Of a stretch of DNA of 48,801 bases, positions 20,668-29,590 are shown piece after piece. Within the stretch, counting starts at the first letter, position 1. Each line of letters starts with the position of its first letter. This DNA comes from Acidimicrobiaceae bacterium (lineage in GTDB: Bacteria > Actinomycetota > Acidimicrobiia > Acidimicrobiales > RAAP-2). Both the position numbers and the translations under genes were made by a program. The notes under the pieces were generated by a model that did not search any database, was not told the DNA's origin, and saw only the letters and a program-made list of their open reading frames with translations. The DNA lies in the NCBI GenBank assembly GCA_025350565.1, contig JANXXO010000023.1, positions 1 through 48,801 of the forward strand, given 5' to 3'.

Positions 20668-22380
20668 GTGAGCGCCCCGCGCGCTGTCCGCATCGTCACC
20701 GAGGTGGCGGCGGTTGACCGCCCTTTCGACTACCTCGTCACCGAGGCCTCGCGCCAGGTCGCCCTGGGTGACCGAGTTCGGGTGGACTTTCACCACCGAT
20801 CGGTTCGGGGCTGGGTCATTGGTGAAGCGGTCGTCAGTGACGAGTTAAAACCACTCACCAAGTGGCTGGGGTACGGCCCGCCGCCGTCGCTGCTCGCGTT
20901 GCTCGAGTGGGCGAGTGGGCGCTGGTACAGCCCCCTCAGTCGATTCCTCATTTCCACCACGCCGAGGCGATTGATCACGTCGTTGCCAACGGCCCCACCG
21001 GCGCGAGCGCTCGACGCGTCGGTACTTCGTGACGTGGTGCTTCGCGAGCCCGGCGTACTGGCGATGGCGCCCACGGTCGATCCGTTGCCTCTCATACTCG
21101 CGTCCTACGAAGCGACCAGAACCCACGAAGGTTCGCTGTTGGTCTTGGTGCCCACCGAGTCGTGGGCCACTCGCCTGCGCGGTCGCCTCGAGCAGCGGGG
21201 CTGTGCCGTCGCGGCGGGCGACGCGCAGTGGGACCGCATGAGGGCGGGGTGGCCGGTGATCGTTGGTTCGCGCGGTGCGGCCCTCGCTCCCGTGCCCCAG
21301 GTCTGCGGTGCGGTCATCGTGGACGCCGACGACGAGGCCTACCGTTCGGAACGTTCGCCCACGTGGGACGCGGTCACCATGCTGCGCGAACGGTGTCGCC
21401 GTGACGAGGCCCCGCTCTGGTGCACGTCGATGGTTCCTTCGCCGGCGCTCTTGGACGGCCAGGAGTTTCGCAGCCTCGGTGAGGCGGGCGATGGTTGGCC
21501 CCGCGTCACGGTCGCCGATCGGCGCCACCGTGATCCCCACGAAGGGGTGTTGACGAACATCGCGGTGACCGAGGCCCACCGCGCCCTCGCCGGCGACGAC
21601 GACGTGGCCGTCGTCGTTGTCTTGCAGCGCCTCGGGGCTGGGAGGCTCTTCGCCTGTCAATCGTGCGGGGAACTGGCGCGCTGCGCCGTCTGCGGGCAAG
21701 GCGAAGAAGAGGTGGACGCGCAGCTGGCCTGTCGTGACCGTCACGAACTCCGGGCGAACTTCTGTCGCGCTTGCGGTGCGACCAATCTGCGAAAGGTTCG
21801 CGTGGGGGTGACCACCCTCGCGCGCGACGTCGCGCTCCAACTGTCCCAGGGGGTAAGCGAGCTCACCGCCGCCAGCGATCCGGGCTCGCCCCTGGCGAGG
21901 GTCGTGGTCGGCACCGAAGCGGTGTGGCAACGAGTGCGGCGGTGCGGACTCGTCATCTTCGCGGACTTTGACCAGTACCTCCTCGCGCCACGCGAGTCCG
22001 CGCGGCGAAACGCCATCACGGCCGTGGGTAAGGCCGGTCGACTAGTGGGGTCACGCGCCGACGGGCGAGGGGGCGTCATCATCCAAACCAGGCGTGGCGA
22101 CGACGACGTGGTGCTCGCCCTACGCGACGCGAACTTCGCGTCGATTGTGGCCGACGATGTCGCGACCTCGAAACTGCTGGGTCTCGCGCCCTACGGTGCT
22201 CAGGCGAAGGTGTCGGGCGAAGGGGCCGAGGAGTTCGTCCGCGAGATGACCACGCCCGGCGTTACCGTGCGTGCCACGGCGGAGGGCTTTGTTGTTCGCG
22301 CCGCCGACGCACGCGGCCTCACCGAGGCATTGAGAAACGCACGCCGACCGAGTGCACCGTTTCGAGTGGCGGTCCTCTAG
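20668..22380 (+). CDS. priA: PriA-like primosome protein, helicase motifs degenerate
   Basis: PriA restarts stalled replication forks. This 570-residue protein keeps the N-terminal DNA-binding domain (VDRPFDYLVTEASRQVALGDRVRVDFHHRSVRGWVIG) and the zinc-binding cysteines (FACQSCGELARCAVCG, then FCRACGATNLRKVRVGV), but where a Walker A GxGKT loop should be it has PTVDPLPLILASYEA, and the DEAH box reads DADDEAY. It therefore should not hydrolyse ATP. Actinobacterial PriA proteins are commonly of this inactive kind, so it is unlikely to be a pseudogene. GTG start; at 570 residues it is shorter than the active E. coli enzyme (732). Confidence 0.88.
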   Translation: MSAPRAVRIVTEVAAVDRPFDYLVTEASRQVALGDRVRVDFHHRSVRGWVIGEAVVSDELKPLTKWLGYGPPPSLLALLEWASGRWYSPLSRFLISTTPRRLITSLPTAPPARALDASVLRDVVLREPGVLAMAPTVDPLPLILASYEATRTHEGSLLVLVPTESWATRLRGRLEQRGCAVAAGDAQWDRMRAGWPVIVGSRGAALAPVPQVCGAVIVDADDEAYRSERSPTWDAVTMLRERCRRDEAPLWCTSMVPSPALLDGQEFRSLGEAGDGWPRVTVADRRHRDPHEGVLTNIAVTEAHRALAGDDDVAVVVVLQRLGAGRLFACQSCGELARCAVCGQGEEEVDAQLACRDRHELRANFCRACGATNLRKVRVGVTTLARDVALQLSQGVSELTAASDPGSPLARVVVGTEAVWQRVRRCGLVIFADFDQYLLAPRESARRNAITAVGKAGRLVGSRADGRGGVIIQTRRGDDDVVLALRDANFASIVADDVATSKLLGLAPYGAQAKVSGEGAEEFVREMTTPGVTVRATAEGFVVRAADARGLTEALRNARRPSAPFRVAVL

Positions 22381-22417
22381 CGGCGGATGTCCCACTCGAG
22401 GTCGACGCCTCGATTGG

Positions 22418-22423
22418 TAACCT
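22418..22423 (+). promoter_or_regulatory. Predicted -10 element of leaderless def
   Basis: TAACCT ends exactly six bases before the def GTG at 22430, the same geometry as for mihF, rpe and argC. No Shine-Dalgarno sequence and no convincing -35 hexamer are seen. Confidence 0.5.
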
Positions 22424-22429
22424 TGTCAC

Positions 22430-22963
22430 GTGACCACGCTGCCCATTCGTATCTACGGCGACCCCGTACTCAATCAGGTCACCACCGAGATTGACACCAT
22501 CGATGGCAAAATTGCCGCCTTAGCGGCGACCATGATCGAGACCATGAACGAAGCGCCCGGCGTCGGGCTCGCGGCCAACCAGGTCGGCGTGCAAAAGCGC
22601 ATGTTCGTCTACGACCAAGGCGAAGGGCCTTTCGTGGTGGTCAATCCCGTCATCCGCGAGACGCGAGGGGAGTGGACGTACGAGGAGGGCTGTCTTTCGG
22701 TGCCCGGCCTCAGTTGGGAGATTACCCGCGCGAACGAAGTGCATTTGACGGGCTACGATCTCGACGGTAACGAACTCGACATTGAGGCCGAGGAGTACCA
22801 AGGTCGCATCTTCCAACACGAGATGGATCACCTCGACGGAGTGTTGTTGATCGAGCGACTGAACGCCGATCAGCGCAAGGAGGCGAAGTCACTGCTTCGT
22901 CAACGAAGCCTCGACCTGGCCGCGTCCGATCCCGACGGTCTGCGCTCCCTCTTGAGTGAATAA
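22430..22963 (+). CDS. def: Peptide deformylase
   Basis: Removes the formyl group from nascent proteins. All three active-site motifs are present in the 177-residue product: GVGLAANQVG, EGCLSVPG (metal cysteine) and HEMDHLDG (metal histidines and catalytic glutamate). GTG 22430 is placed directly by a -10 element for leaderless translation. It is followed without a gap by fmt, which supplies the formyl group that Def later removes. Confidence 0.95.
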   Translation: MTTLPIRIYGDPVLNQVTTEIDTIDGKIAALAATMIETMNEAPGVGLAANQVGVQKRMFVYDQGEGPFVVVNPVIRETRGEWTYEEGCLSVPGLSWEITRANEVHLTGYDLDGNELDIEAEEYQGRIFQHEMDHLDGVLLIERLNADQRKEAKSLLRQRSLDLAASDPDGLRSLLSE

Positions 22964-23836
22964 ATGCGCCTCGTGTTCCTCGGTACGCCCGAGCCGGCCG
23001 TAGCGCCCTTATACGCTCTGCTCGACGGTGGTCACACCGTGGACCTCGTCATCACTCGTCCCGATCGTCGTCGCGGGCGCGGCAGCGATCGTACGCCCAG
23101 TCCCGTGAAGAGTGCGGCGCTGGCCCGCGGGCTGCGCGTGGGCCACCGACTGGCCGAGCTCGACGACCTCCACGTCGACTACGGCGTCGTCGTGGCCTAC
23201 GGGGCGCTCATCCCCGGAGCCGTGCTGGAGCGACTGCCCATGTTGAATGTCCACTTTTCACTCTTGCCGAGGTGGCGCGGCGCCGCTCCGGTTGAGCGGG
23301 CGATTCTCGCCGGTGACGCAGAAACGGGCGTCAGCGTCATGACCCTCGGCGTCGATCTCGACACCGGCCCCGTCCACCTCGAACGTCGGGTGGCGATTGG
23401 CGAGAAGACCGCGTCGGCCCTGTTGGACGAGCTCTCGCACCTCGGCGCGCGAGCCCTCGTCGAGGTGCTCGCCTCACCCGAACTGCTCCAACATCCCAAC
23501 GAGCAAGTCGGCGAGGTGACCTACGCGCACAAGGTGACGAAGGAGACGTTGCACGTGACGCCCCAGATGGAGGTGGACCTCTTCCTTCGCACGGTTCGGC
23601 TCGGCCGCGCCTACTGTTTCGTCAACGAGAAACGTCTGCTCGTGGTGGCGGCGAGTCGCAGCACGGTCGCGTTCGAAGCCGGACGTCTGCACGTCCTCGA
23701 CGGTCTCGTGACCCTAGGGGTGGCGAACGGCGCGCTGACGCTGGACACGGTGCAACCGGAAGGCGCCAAGACCATGAGCGGCGCGTCGTGGTGGTCCGGC
23801 GCGCGCCTCGATAGCCAGTTGGCGCGATGGTCGTGA
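22964..23836 (+). CDS. fmt: Methionyl-tRNA formyltransferase
   Basis: Formylates initiator Met-tRNA with 10-formyltetrahydrofolate. The 290-residue protein has the Rossmann-like opening RLVFLGTPEPAVAPLYALL, the catalytic region NVHFSLLPRWRGAAPVERAILAGDAETGVSVM, and a C-terminal OB-like domain with VTYAHKVTKE. It is slightly shorter than the ~310-residue average. Start ATG 22964 abuts the def stop. In many actinobacteria rsmB follows; here a new leaderless promoter and rpe follow instead. Confidence 0.93.
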   Translation: MRLVFLGTPEPAVAPLYALLDGGHTVDLVITRPDRRRGRGSDRTPSPVKSAALARGLRVGHRLAELDDLHVDYGVVVAYGALIPGAVLERLPMLNVHFSLLPRWRGAAPVERAILAGDAETGVSVMTLGVDLDTGPVHLERRVAIGEKTASALLDELSHLGARALVEVLASPELLQHPNEQVGEVTYAHKVTKETLHVTPQMEVDLFLRTVRLGRAYCFVNEKRLLVVAASRSTVAFEAGRLHVLDGLVTLGVANGALTLDTVQPEGAKTMSGASWWSGARLDSQLARWS

Positions 23837-23853
23837 GCCCCGTTCACACCCAA

Positions 23854-23859
23854 TAGGCT
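23854..23859 (+). promoter_or_regulatory. Predicted -10 element of leaderless rpe
   Basis: TAGGCT ends exactly six bases before the rpe GTG at 23866 in the 29-base gap after fmt. No ribosome binding site is present. Confidence 0.45.
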
Positions 23860-23865
23860 GGCCCG

Positions 23866-24555
23866 GTGACGACGAGAGATGCCGGTCCTAGTGGGGCACT
23901 ACGCGTCGCACCTTCGATTTTGGCCGCCGACTTTGGTTCGCTCGCCGCCGCCGTTCGCGATATCGACGCCGAAACGGATTGGCTGCACGTGGACGTCATG
24001 GATGGCCACTTCGTTCCCAATGTGTCCATTGGCCCGCCCGTGGTGCATTCGCTTCGCCGGTACAGCACGCGCTTCTTCGACTGTCACTTGATGATGACGG
24101 AACCGGGGCGTTACCTCGAGGCCTTCGCCAAGGCCGGGGCTGACGGCTGCACGGTGCACGTCGAGGTCGGCGGGACCGCGGCCCTGATTGCCGATGCGCG
24201 CTCCCTCGGGCTGCGCGTGGGTCTCGCGGCGAACCCCGACACACCGTTCACCAAGGTGGCGCCCTACCTCGGAGATATTGATCTCCTCCTGCTGATGACG
24301 GTGTTTCCCGGCTTCGGAGGTCAGTCCTTTCTCGGTGACGTGATGCCCAAAGTTAACGAGGCCCGTCGCGAAGTCGACGCCCACGACCTTGCGCTGGACA
24401 TCGAGGTCGACGGTGGCATTGACCTCACCACCGCCCCCATCGCCGTCGAGGCCGGCGCCAACGTCCTGGTCGCCGGGTCCGCGATTTTCGGTCAACCGGT
24501 TCCCCTCGAGGCGGCGCACGAACTTCGCGCCGCCGCGCTCTCCGTACGTTCGTGA
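23866..24555 (+). CDS. rpe: Ribulose-phosphate 3-epimerase
   Basis: Interconverts ribulose 5-phosphate and xylulose 5-phosphate in the pentose phosphate pathway. The 229-residue TIM-barrel protein shows APSILAADFGSL, DWLHVDVMDGHFVPNVSIGP, the FDCHLMM metal segment, LLMTVFPGFGGQSF and IEVDGGI, which together hold the catalytic aspartates and metal histidines. It begins a run leading into ribD; ribulose 5-phosphate is a riboflavin precursor (used by the RibB part of RibBA), so co-transcription makes metabolic sense. Confidence 0.94.
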   Translation: MTTRDAGPSGALRVAPSILAADFGSLAAAVRDIDAETDWLHVDVMDGHFVPNVSIGPPVVHSLRRYSTRFFDCHLMMTEPGRYLEAFAKAGADGCTVHVEVGGTAALIADARSLGLRVGLAANPDTPFTKVAPYLGDIDLLLLMTVFPGFGGQSFLGDVMPKVNEARREVDAHDLALDIEVDGGIDLTTAPIAVEAGANVLVAGSAIFGQPVPLEAAHELRAAALSVRS

Positions 24556-25537
24556 GGTTCTCCACCACTGAACTGATGATCATGGCGATGGCCGCGGGTG
24601 CCAAGGCCCGCTATCTCTCGCCCCCTAACCCGTGGGTTGGGGCACTCGTGGTGAGCGAGCGAGGGGTAGTGCTGAGCGAGGGCCATACCCAGGTTCCCGG
24701 TGCTTCGCATGCGGAAGTTGACGCGCTGCGTCGAGCCGGCGAGCAGGCCCGTGGCGCCACGTTGGTCGTGACCCTCGAACCGTGCGTCCACGTGGGGCGC
24801 ACCGGCCCGTGCGTCGAGGCGATTATCGAGGCCGGAATCGCGCGCGTCATCATTGGCACCATCGACCCCGATCCCCGCGTGTCGGGCGCCGGGGTGGCCC
24901 TGTTGAAGGCGTCCGGCGTCGACGTCGAACTCGGCATCGAAGAGGAGCTCGTTCGCGCGCAGTTGGCGCCATATATATGGCACCGCGTGACCGGGCGTCC
25001 CTACGTGGTCGCCAAGATCGCGAGCACCCTCGACGGCGTGGTCGCCATGGCCGACGGGTCGAGCCAATGGATCACTGGCGAGGAGGCGCGACGCGACGCG
25101 CACGTGCTGCGCGCGCAGAGCCAAGCCGTGCTCGTCGGTGCCGGTACCGTGCGAAAGGACGACCCGGTCCTCACCGCGCGACTCGGTGACCTCGTGCTCG
25201 AGCCACTTCGGGTGGTCCTGGGCACCGCTCCCGAAGGCGCTCGGATACGACCCTGTCTGGAATTGAGCGGTGATCTCGGCCACGTCCTGGACGAACTGGC
25301 CAACCACGACGTCCTCCAACTCCTGGTGGAAGGGGGACCGACCACGACCGCTGCCTTCTTAGAGGCCGGACTGGTCAATCACCTTGTTTGGTACCAAGCG
25401 CCAGCGTTTGCCGGGGGGAACGGTACGCTGGGCGCCCTGAAGAGTCTCACCACGCCGACGATGTCGGCGCTTCGCCGAGGACGGGTCGCGGACGTGCGAC
25501 GAATCGGCGACGATATTCGAATAGACGTGGAGGTCTA

Positions 25538-25538
<1 letters not shown>
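24552..25538 (+). CDS. ribD: Riboflavin biosynthesis bifunctional deaminase/reductase
   Basis: Deaminates and then reduces the pyrimidine intermediate of riboflavin synthesis. The 328-residue product carries a cytidine-deaminase-type zinc site (SHAEVDAL, then LEPCVHVGRTGPC) and a C-terminal dihydrofolate-reductase-like domain with AKIASTLDGVVAMADGSSQWITGEEAR and LLVEGGPTTTAAFLEAGLV. It is somewhat shorter than the ~360-residue average, mainly in the reductase part. GTG 24552 overlaps the rpe stop in a GTGA. ribBA starts on the last base of its stop codon. Confidence 0.92.
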
Positions 25539-26744
<1,206 letters not shown>

Positions 26745-26758
<14 letters not shown>

Positions 26759-27281
26759 TGACACCGCGCTCGATCCTTCGCGTCTAGAGAAGTTCGCGGG
26801 CCGCGTCGGCGAACAGGTCCAGGGAGTGGCGCACGGGCGGGGCGTTCGCGTCGGCATCGTCTGTGGCCGCTTCAACGGCGCCATTACCGCCCGATTGCTC
26901 GAGGGAACACTCGACGCCCTCGAGGAAAAGGGCGTCGATCGAAGTGACGTGTCGATCTCGTGGGTGCCGGGAGCCTTCGAGATACCGCTCGTGGCGTTGG
27001 CCTACGCCGACGGGGACCGTCCCTTCGACGTCGTCATCACCTTGGGCGCCGTCATCCGCGGCGACACCACCCACTACGAAATCGTCTCGGGCGAGTGCGC
27101 CCGAGGTGTCCAGGACGTCCAGTTGAGCACTCGGGTTCCGGTCATCTTCGGCGTGCTCACGACCAACACCCTCGACCAGGCGCTCGAGCGATCACGTCCC
27201 GACGCGAGTAACAAAGGTCGCGAAGCGGCCCTGGCGGCCCTCGAGATGGTGTCGGTCCTGCGACGCGGTACCTCGGCCTAG
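26745..27281 (+). CDS. ribH: 6,7-dimethyl-8-ribityllumazine synthase
   Basis: Condenses the RibBA and RibD products to lumazine. The 178-residue protein has the substrate-binding GRFNGAITARLLEG, the PGAFEIPLVALAY motif and the ITLGAVIRGDTTHYEIVSGECARGVQ block with the catalytic histidine. It overlaps ribBA by 14 bases in another frame and shares one base with the next gene. The N-terminal ~25 residues are longer than usual and low in conservation; the start ATG 26745 might be replaced by a later one. Confidence 0.93.
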
Positions 27282-27484
27282 TGGACGTGCACGGCACCAT
27301 CACCGAGTTCGACGGCGAACGCGGCCTCGGCGAACTGCGAACTGACGAGGGCGTGGCGTTCGGTTTTCACTGCGTGTCGATCGCCGACGGTTCACGCTCG
27401 ATTGAGGTGGGCGCGCGCGCTCGAGGTCTGCGCCACGTGGGCCTCCTCGGTCAAGACGATCTGGTGGATGTCGCGGCCGTCTGA
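27281..27484 (+). CDS. Small cold-shock-domain-like protein
   Basis: The 67-residue product resembles a cold-shock fold: GTITEFDGERGLGELRTDEGVAFGFHCVSI parallels the G-x-V-x-x-F-x-x-x-x-G-x-G-x-I pattern of CspA, although the aromatic RNP1 motif (KGFGFI) is weakened to RGLGEL. It may bind RNA or single-stranded DNA, or be a non-binding relative. GTG 27281 shares a base with the ribH stop, so it is part of the riboflavin operon. It converges with the minus-strand gene starting at 27890, with only 16 bases between stop codons. Confidence 0.6.
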   Translation: MDVHGTITEFDGERGLGELRTDEGVAFGFHCVSIADGSRSIEVGARARGLRHVGLLGQDDLVDVAAV

Positions 27485-27500
27485 CCGGGAACCAGACTCG

Positions 27501-27890
27501 TTAGCCGATGGCCTTCAGCGACTTAGTCTTCGGTTTCACGGGCGCTTTGCCGAGGGCGGTGAGAGCGGTGGCGCGAGCGAGGGTCGCCGCGGCGATTGCC
27601 GAGCGGTACGTCGAACGCGCGCTGATTCGCGCCGACGAACTGGTCGCGCCGGAGAGGGACGCGGCGTAGGTTGCCTTGGCGTTCGAGACCGCCAGAATGA
27701 ATGTCTCGTTGATGAGATTGAGTTCTGCTTCGTAGACCTTCAGAGCTGCACGGTACTGCCTCATGGTCGTGATGACGACGGTCGTGGTGGCCGTACTGGT
27801 GGTTCCCGCCGTGGCGAGGGCCGGTATTCCCACCGAGAGCGTCGCGAACATCGCCACGGCGGCGACACTTCGACTGACGAATCTCTTCAC
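27501..27890 (-). CDS. Secreted helical-repeat protein, short paralogue (one repeat)
   Basis: The 129-residue product starts at GTG 27890, preceded by a GAAAGG ribosome binding site at six bases. It has a signal peptide (VKRFVSRS, then AAVAMFATLSVGIPALATAG), a short Thr-rich linker (residues 30-42), one copy of an unrecognised helical repeat (about residues 45-117) and a basic tail (PVKPKTKSLKAIG). Key repeat residues are IN-x-TF at 60-64, AR pairs, and RA-x-AL-x-ALG near the end. It has no cysteine. The neighbour at 28060-28746 carries two more copies. The frame is open upstream of 27890, but that extension has no start signal and would precede the signal peptide. Function unknown; cell-envelope localisation is inferred. 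Confidence 0.75.
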   Translation of the reverse strand: MKRFVSRSVAAVAMFATLSVGIPALATAGTTSTATTTVVITTMRQYRAALKVYEAELNLINETFILAVSNAKATYAASLSGATSSSARISARSTYRSAIAAATLARATALTALGKAPVKPKTKSLKAIG

Positions 27891-27915
27891 GTTGAACCTT
27901 TCACGCTCTAGAAGC

Positions 27916-27971
27916 AGGCTACCGAGGGTTCCTTTGAATTTCATGTGAATCAACTGATTATCAGTTGTGAA
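27916..27971 (-). promoter_or_regulatory. PhoB-box-like promoter of the short paralogue (four 11-base repeats)
   Basis: Reading the minus strand, TTCACA (27971-27966), TAATCA (27960-27955), TTCACA (27949-27944) and TTCAAA (27938-27933) start at exact 11-base steps. Eleven bases later comes TAGCCT (27921-27916), a -10 element. There is no -35 hexamer, so transcription probably needs an activator of the OmpR/PhoB type bound to the repeats. The leader would be about 20 bases and includes the GAAAGG site. The paralogue at 28746 has the same arrangement. Confidence 0.6.
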
Positions 27972-28010
27972 GACGACGGCGAGGGGATGACCACGGACCA
28001 CAAAGGAGTC

Positions 28011-28040
28011 GGCGCCCCGGTCCTTTCGAACCGGGGCGCC
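28011..28040 (-). terminator. Strong GC hairpin after the two-repeat paralogue
   Basis: GGCGCCCCGGT (28011-28021) and its exact complement ACCGGGGCGCC (28030-28040) form an 11-base-pair stem with an 8-base loop, beginning 20 bases past the stop at 28060. On the minus strand only a weak pyrimidine stretch (CTCCTTT) follows, so it is either an imperfect intrinsic terminator or a transcript-end stabiliser. It separates the two paralogue transcripts. Confidence 0.6.
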
Positions 28041-28059
28041 GAGTAGGGCGGGTAACGAG

Positions 28060-28746
28060 TTAGGCGGTGGTCGTGGTGACCGGCACCGTGGTGGTGGTGG
28101 TGGTCGTACCGGGGTTCGCCGGAGGCGGTCCGAGGGCCGTCAAGGCGTTGGCGCGTACGAGCGCCGCATTAGCGACCGCAAGCTCCAGGGTCGCTCGCAC
28201 GACGGCGCGCGCGGCGGGTGTCGTGGCGCCGGGAAAGGCCGCGGCGAAGGCGTTATCCGCGGCGGCAACCGAAGCACGGTACGTCGTGTTGATGGCGTGC
28301 ACCGCGTCGATGTACGCCGACCTCGGGTAACCGGCCGGCGCGTTAGGAGGAGATCCCAGCGCAATGAGGGCCGTGGCCCGAGCCGACATGGCGTTGGCGA
28401 TGGACAGACTCAGCGCGGCGCGCGCGGCCGTGCGGGCGGCGGCGCGGTTGTCCGAACCCTTTGACGCCTTGATGGCGAGCCAGTAGTCGTGACGAGCCAC
28501 TTCAACGGTCGAACGGAAGGTGCGATTGATGACACTGAGCTGCTTCAGGTAGGCCTGTTCGGCCTTGCGGTACTGCTCCCACGGGTGCGCGTTCTTCACG
28601 GTGGTCGTGGTTACGGGCACCGTCGTGGTCGTGGTGGGCGTGGTCGTCGTCGTAGTTGAGTCGGCGAACGCAACGGCGGGGGTGGCGACACCCAAGGCTG
28701 CGATCAACGACAGCGCCACGACGCCTCGTGTGTTGAACTTCTTCAT
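28060..28746 (-). CDS. Secreted Thr-rich protein with two helical repeats
   Basis: The 228-residue product has a signal peptide (residues 1-28, ending in AVAFAD), a Thr-rich linker (30-50), repeat 1 (59-134), repeat 2 (144-209) and a second Thr-rich stretch at the very C-terminus (214-228). The repeats share IN-x-T-[FY], an A-R-rich helix and RA-x-AL-x-ALG-x-PP. There are no cysteines and no recognised domain. ATG 28746 follows GAAAGGGG at five bases. The Thr-rich ends could be glycosylated linkers or wall-spanning spacers (inference). The gene is divergent from the two-component system at 28901-30945, and its promoter matches that of the short paralogue. Confidence 0.75.
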   Translation of the reverse strand: MKKFNTRGVVALSLIAALGVATPAVAFADSTTTTTTPTTTTTVPVTTTTVKNAHPWEQYRKAEQAYLKQLSVINRTFRSTVEVARHDYWLAIKASKGSDNRAAARTAARAALSLSIANAMSARATALIALGSPPNAPAGYPRSAYIDAVHAINTTYRASVAAADNAFAAAFPGATTPAARAVVRATLELAVANAALVRANALTALGPPPANPGTTTTTTTVPVTTTTA

Positions 28747-28774
28747 ATGGACCCCTTTCAAAGGAACAGAGCCC

Positions 28775-28830
28775 ACATTAGAAATGGGCATTTCGAAAAC
28801 CCTGTGAAGTACTTGTTTATTCACTGTGAA
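28775..28830 (-). promoter_or_regulatory. PhoB-box-like promoter of the two-repeat paralogue
   Basis: Minus-strand units TTCACA (28830-28825), TAAACA (28819-28814), TTCACA (28808-28803) and TTCGAA (28797-28792) lie at exact 11-base steps, followed after 11 bases by TAATGT (28780-28775) as -10 element. Layout and spacing equal those at 27916-27971, while the sequence between the units differs. The same block lies about 60-95 bases upstream of the start point predicted for the divergent response regulator, so autoregulation is possible. Confidence 0.65.
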
Positions 28831-28874
28831 GTTGAAGAGCCGCCTGACCACGGTTTTGGCGTCCCGTCGAGCGG

Positions 28875-28904
28875 TACGCTTCGTTGATGCGAGTGACGAA
28901 ATGA
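28875..28904 (+). promoter_or_regulatory. Response-regulator promoter with a five-codon leaderless leader ORF
   Basis: TACGCT (28875-28880) ends six bases before an ATG at 28887, the geometry seen at other leaderless genes here. That ATG opens a five-codon frame (MRVTK) whose TGA overlaps the regulator ATG at 28901 as ATGA. The regulator has no Shine-Dalgarno sequence, so it could be translated by termination-reinitiation from this tiny frame. Confidence 0.4.
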
Positions 28905-29590
28905 CGACGATTCTGATTGTCGATGACGAGCCCGGCGTGCGCGACTTACTGCGCGACGCACTCGAAGTCGCGGGCTACGCCACCGAGTTGGCCTCCAACG
29001 GCGCCGAAGCGCTCGATCATTTGCGCCGCCACAATCTCGATCTCTGCGTCGTCGACATCAATATGCCAACCATGGACGGTTTTGAATTTCTCGCCAAACT
29101 TCGAGAGCACGACACCAAAACACCTGTCTTGATGTTGTCGGCGCGCGACTCGCCGGTCGACGTGGCGAAGGGCCTGCGGTTCGGGGCTGACGACTACGTG
29201 CGCAAACCCTTTAGCCTCGAAGAGATTCTGGCGCGCATAGCGGCGATTCTCCGTCGTTCCCGCGCCGAATCGGCCGACGACCTCGTACTGACGTCGGGAC
29301 CGATCTCCATGAACGTGGACACCCACGACACGACGGTGGATGGGGAGTCGGTGACGCTGTCCGCCACCGAGTTTCGCCTTCTCGAAGTCCTCTTGGAGCG
29401 AAAGGACCGACTGGTGACGCGCGAGTTGTTACTGCGCGAAGTGTGGAACATCGACTTTGACTCCGAAACCTCGGTCCTGGACACCTACATCTCGTATCTT
29501 CGCCGCAAGATACACCACGACGACTTCGCGCCCATCACCACCGTGAGAGGAGTCGGGTTCAAACTCGTCACGTGGTCGCCTGACACGTGA
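28901..29590 (+). CDS. OmpR/PhoB-family response regulator
   Basis: The 229-residue protein has a receiver domain (residues 1-118) with the acidic pair in VDDEPG, the phosphorylation site Asp52 in VVDINMPTMDGFEF, the LSARD switch threonine/serine position and the DYVRKPF lysine. A winged-helix DNA-binding domain follows (about 130-225) with LSATEFRLLEVLLE, LLLREVW and VLDTYISYLRRKI, ending in TTVRGVGFKLV. It overlaps the kinase gene by four bases. Family members bind tandem 10-11-base direct repeats, like those in front of the two neighbouring secreted-protein genes. Start ATG 28901 gives the family N-terminus; the frame is open upstream without a start signal. Confidence 0.92.
   Translation: MTTILIVDDEPGVRDLLRDALEVAGYATELASNGAEALDHLRRHNLDLCVVDINMPTMDGFEFLAKLREHDTKTPVLMLSARDSPVDVAKGLRFGADDYVRKPFSLEEILARIAAILRRSRAESADDLVLTSGPISMNVDTHDTTVDGESVTLSATEFRLLEVLLERKDRLVTRELLLREVWNIDFDSETSVLDTYISYLRRKIHHDDFAPITTVRGVGFKLVTWSPDT

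Noticed and set aside
27479..27497. GTCTG/CAGAC inverted repeat between the convergent genes at 27484 and 27501 as a bidirectional terminator
   Set aside because: Five base pairs with a nine-base loop and no T-runs is too weak.
27951..27967. Perfect palindrome CAACTGATTATCAGTTG taken as a stand-alone operator
   Set aside because: The equivalent region of the paralogue promoter is not palindromic, while the 11-base direct repeats are shared, so the palindrome is probably incidental.
28067..28130. GTGGT/GGTCGT-rich stretches here and near 28600-28660 as tandem DNA repeats or a CRISPR-like array
   Set aside because: They encode the Thr-rich linkers of the secreted protein; units are irregular and codon-sized.
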